DNA of 64,000 bases, from positions 3,348,001 to 3,412,000 of the forward strand of contig NZ_CP020892.1 in assembly GCF_002163625.1 (NCBI RefSeq). The letters are read 5' to 3'. How positions within the stretch are numbered: position 1 is the first letter of the stretch; the number at the start of each line of letters is the position of its first letter. A program made the translations under genes and the position numbers. The stretch is from Pseudomonas sp. M30-35 (lineage in GTDB: Bacteria; Pseudomonadota; Gammaproteobacteria; Pseudomonadales; Pseudomonadaceae). This document shows, one piece after another, positions 62,638 to 64,000 of this stretch. Below the pieces are notes generated by a model that saw nothing but the letters and a program-made list of their open reading frames with translations, made no database searches and was not told where the DNA came from.

Positions 62638-62795
62638 ACTGAGCCGCTAGATACCTTGCACACACCCTATCTGCCGCCCGCTAAACCCTGCGTCAAACTG
62701 AGCGATGCCCCCTTTTACCAGGCTCCTTGTAATTTACGGTCAGCCAACCAGTCCCATCAGTACCCGTCCTACTGTCGCTCAAGGAAAATCTGATA

Positions 62796-63224
62796 ATGAA
62801 ACAATGGAGCCTGTTACTGCTGCGCATTTCACTCGGTTGGCTACTGATCATCTGGGGCATTAATAAATTACTCAATGTTGAGCACGGCCTTGCGGTCGCC
62901 AACAAGTTTTACTTCGGTGTGTTCGCCTTCGACAACCTGCTGCAAGCAGCTGGCGTACTGCAAATGCTTGTCGGTTTGCTGATTGTTTTCGGGTTTATGC
63001 GCAGACTGGTCTACCCAATACAATTGCTATTCAGCGCAGCCACGCTGATTGCAGTATGGCAATCGGTGATTGACCCATGGGGCTGGTTCTATACTGGCAG
63101 CAATGCGTTGTTTTATCCGTCGCTTATCATCTTTGCCGGCTGTCTGGTGGTAATGGCTTGGCGTGACGAAGATCGCTTTGCCCTCGATACCTTAAGCAAA
63201 AAGCCAGCGCCACCCAGCGCTTAA
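62796..63224 (+). CDS. DoxX-family membrane protein
   Basis: This 142-residue inner-membrane protein has four helices (about residues 5-25, 45-68, 74-90, 105-125). L-L-L-R-I-S-L-G-W-L-L-I-I-W-G at the start and A-A-G-V-L-Q-M-L-V-G-L-L-I-V near residue 52 match DoxX/DoxD-like proteins. Members take part in quinone-linked or oxidative stress processes, but the role of most is unknown. The ribosome site is AAGGAAAA. It appears monocistronic. Confidence 0.78.
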   Translation: MKQWSLLLLRISLGWLLIIWGINKLLNVEHGLAVANKFYFGVFAFDNLLQAAGVLQMLVGLLIVFGFMRRLVYPIQLLFSAATLIAVWQSVIDPWGWFYTGSNALFYPSLIIFAGCLVVMAWRDEDRFALDTLSKKPAPPSA

Positions 63225-63935
63225 TCAGGCTACTGACACTGCCAATCACACTTGAAGAGTAAGCGGCTTAACCATCACTCGCAGCTATACGTCTCTTTTG
63301 CTGAAGGGCGTAAATAGCAGGATCAAGAAGGTGCTTCCCGGACAACCGTGAAGCACTTTTTTATGTCCGCAGATCGCCCAAGAACAAACCTGCTACCAGA
63401 AAAAGCCGCAAAAACCCTTGATGTACATCAGCATCACACCCGGTACAGCACCCCAAAAAGTGCGGCTAGGAGTCGCACCTGTCGCAGCCAATTCAGGCAA
63501 TTGCCGCTCTACCACAGGCCAGCAAAAACAGCGGTTGCAGCGCTTTTTTCTTACCAAACTCTGATGTCGGCTCCAGCCTCTGATAAAGCAGAAACGACAT
63601 ATGTAACTTGAAGTTACCTTTGTAATAACTTGTAATGGTTTCGCCATTCTTCAGCCGTGCTTGTGAATTTACTCACGCATCGGTCGAAATTATCACCACG
63701 CGCAGGCATTGCGCTTCATGGCTGAAAACCCGCTCGGCTCAAGCCGATTACAAGCGGTACTCACTTCAAAGGACTGTCTGCTGCAAGCCCATTTTGGGTC
63801 ATGGCATACGCTGACTAACAATATTCCAAACAGCGCACAGCTCAGTTTCGCCACGCGAGAACTAGACGGGAGAGGCTTGCCCGAATTCTGGTGGCGGCTG
63901 GCTATTGCGTAAAAACCCTCTGACAGCGCGCGCCG
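63225..63935. other. Gene-poor stretch at the right end
   Basis: About 700 bases in which I recognise no gene. Several short frames exist (for example 63393-63647 minus and 63709-63912 plus), but none has a ribosome site together with a recognisable product. A terminator lies at 63331-63362. The piece 63400-63600 contains several short inverted segments that I could not assign. Confidence 0.35.
63331..63362 (+). terminator. Intrinsic terminator downstream of the DoxX gene
   Basis: GTGCTTC and GAAGCAC (63331-63337, 63350-63356) enclose an inner CGG-acaa-CCG stem and are followed by six T residues. It lies about 107 bases after the DoxX stop, leaving room for a long 3' untranslated region or a small RNA. 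Confidence 0.8.
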
Positions 63936-63940
63936 TCAGA
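63911..63940 (-). terminator. Terminator for a minus-strand gene entering from the right
   Basis: On the minus strand TCTGACGGCG, a two-base loop, CGCTGTCAGA (one G-U pair) and GGGTTTTT form an intrinsic terminator. It suggests that a gene on the minus strand ends at about 63936, at the window edge. Confidence 0.65.
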
Positions 63941-64000
63941 ACTGTATCGGCTGCATCACCTCGGTAAGAGAAGACCGAGGCGTCGGAGTCAATTTATCCA
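63936..64000 (-). CDS. Possible 3' end of a minus-strand gene (partial)
   Basis: One minus-strand frame is open from the window edge to a TGA at 63936-63938, ending ..SSLTEVMQPIQF. The stop lies within the first bases of a terminator hairpin, which fits a true gene end, and a 7-bp hairpin (63959-63980) lies inside it. Only about 20 codons are visible, so the product is unknown and the call is tentative. Confidence 0.3.
   Translation of the reverse strand, partial: DKLTPTPRSSLTEVMQPIQF

Noticed and set aside
63393..63647. 84-codon minus-strand frame with many Cys and Trp
   Set aside because: No ribosome site or family match that I can recognise; composition looks random.

Overview
The window is a chromosomal stretch of a gammaproteobacterium, almost certainly a Pseudomonas of moderate G+C. 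This rests on gene content and order, not on a database search. The run KAS III, ECF sigma factor ... hrpA, fadD1, fadD2, alpha/beta hydrolase, phaJ ... phrS/ccoM, alkB-type dioxygenase, hypothetical, rapA ... MHYT-GGDEF-EAL protein ... phosphonate-type ABC transporter follows, with gaps and insertions, the order I remember for the PA3285-PA3316 part of P. aeruginosa. DUF2790, DUF482, DUF5064, DUF2288 and OprP-type porin genes are also typical of Pseudomonas.

Layout. 1-6 kb: tail of an ABC exporter, a small DUF2790 protein, a DUF482 acyltransferase-like protein, an OprO/OprP-type porin, and a coupled KAS III / ECF sigma / anti-sigma operon ending in a 43-bp palindrome. 6-13.7 kb: a GltB-like FMN protein, a LysE exporter with a solute-binding protein, an MFS pump, an AhpD-cupin pair opposite a LysR regulator, zapA with its TIGR02449 partner, and a lipoprotein. 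13.7-17.2 kb: a large membrane HD-GYP protein flanked by two inverted copies of a short MITE-like repeat. 17.3-27 kb: hrpA and a fatty-acid block (fadD1, fadD2, hydrolase, phaJ). 27-31 kb: a codB-pucR-codA operon with a good sigma-54 promoter and an NtrC-like site. 31-34 kb: an AaeXAB-like efflux operon. 34.7-37.1 kb: an accessory segment with a bicovalent-type flavin oxidase, a decayed third repeat copy and a transposase relic. 37.2-45.5 kb: a PhrS-like small RNA that encodes the 36-residue oxidase subunit CcoM behind an Anr box, a 53-residue gene, an AlkB-type dioxygenase, rapA, an MFS transporter and a GGDEF/EAL protein. 45.5-49.7 kb: hyi-glxR, RidA, AraC and LysE genes and a VOC protein. 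49.8-53 kb: a phosphonate/selenate-type ABC transporter. 53-64 kb: a duplicated DUF5064 protein, DUF2288, the braCDEFG branched-chain amino acid transporter, a pseudouridine-synthase-like protein lacking its catalytic Asp, DUF1456, rhlG, trmO and a DoxX protein.

How it fits together. Several genes handle acyl-CoA or acyl-ACP intermediates: the FadD pair activates fatty acids, PhaJ and the KAS III can divert beta-oxidation intermediates, and RhlG is a ketoacyl reductase. A second theme is nitrogen and amino acid supply: cytosine use under sigma-54, the Bra transporter and the LysE exporters. The most interesting points are the PhrS/CcoM locus with a full Anr promoter, the repeat family around the HD-GYP gene, the sigma-54/NtrC architecture of the cod operon, and the pseudouridine synthase homologue without its catalytic residues. 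I saw no tRNA, rRNA, CRISPR array, prophage or intact insertion sequence.
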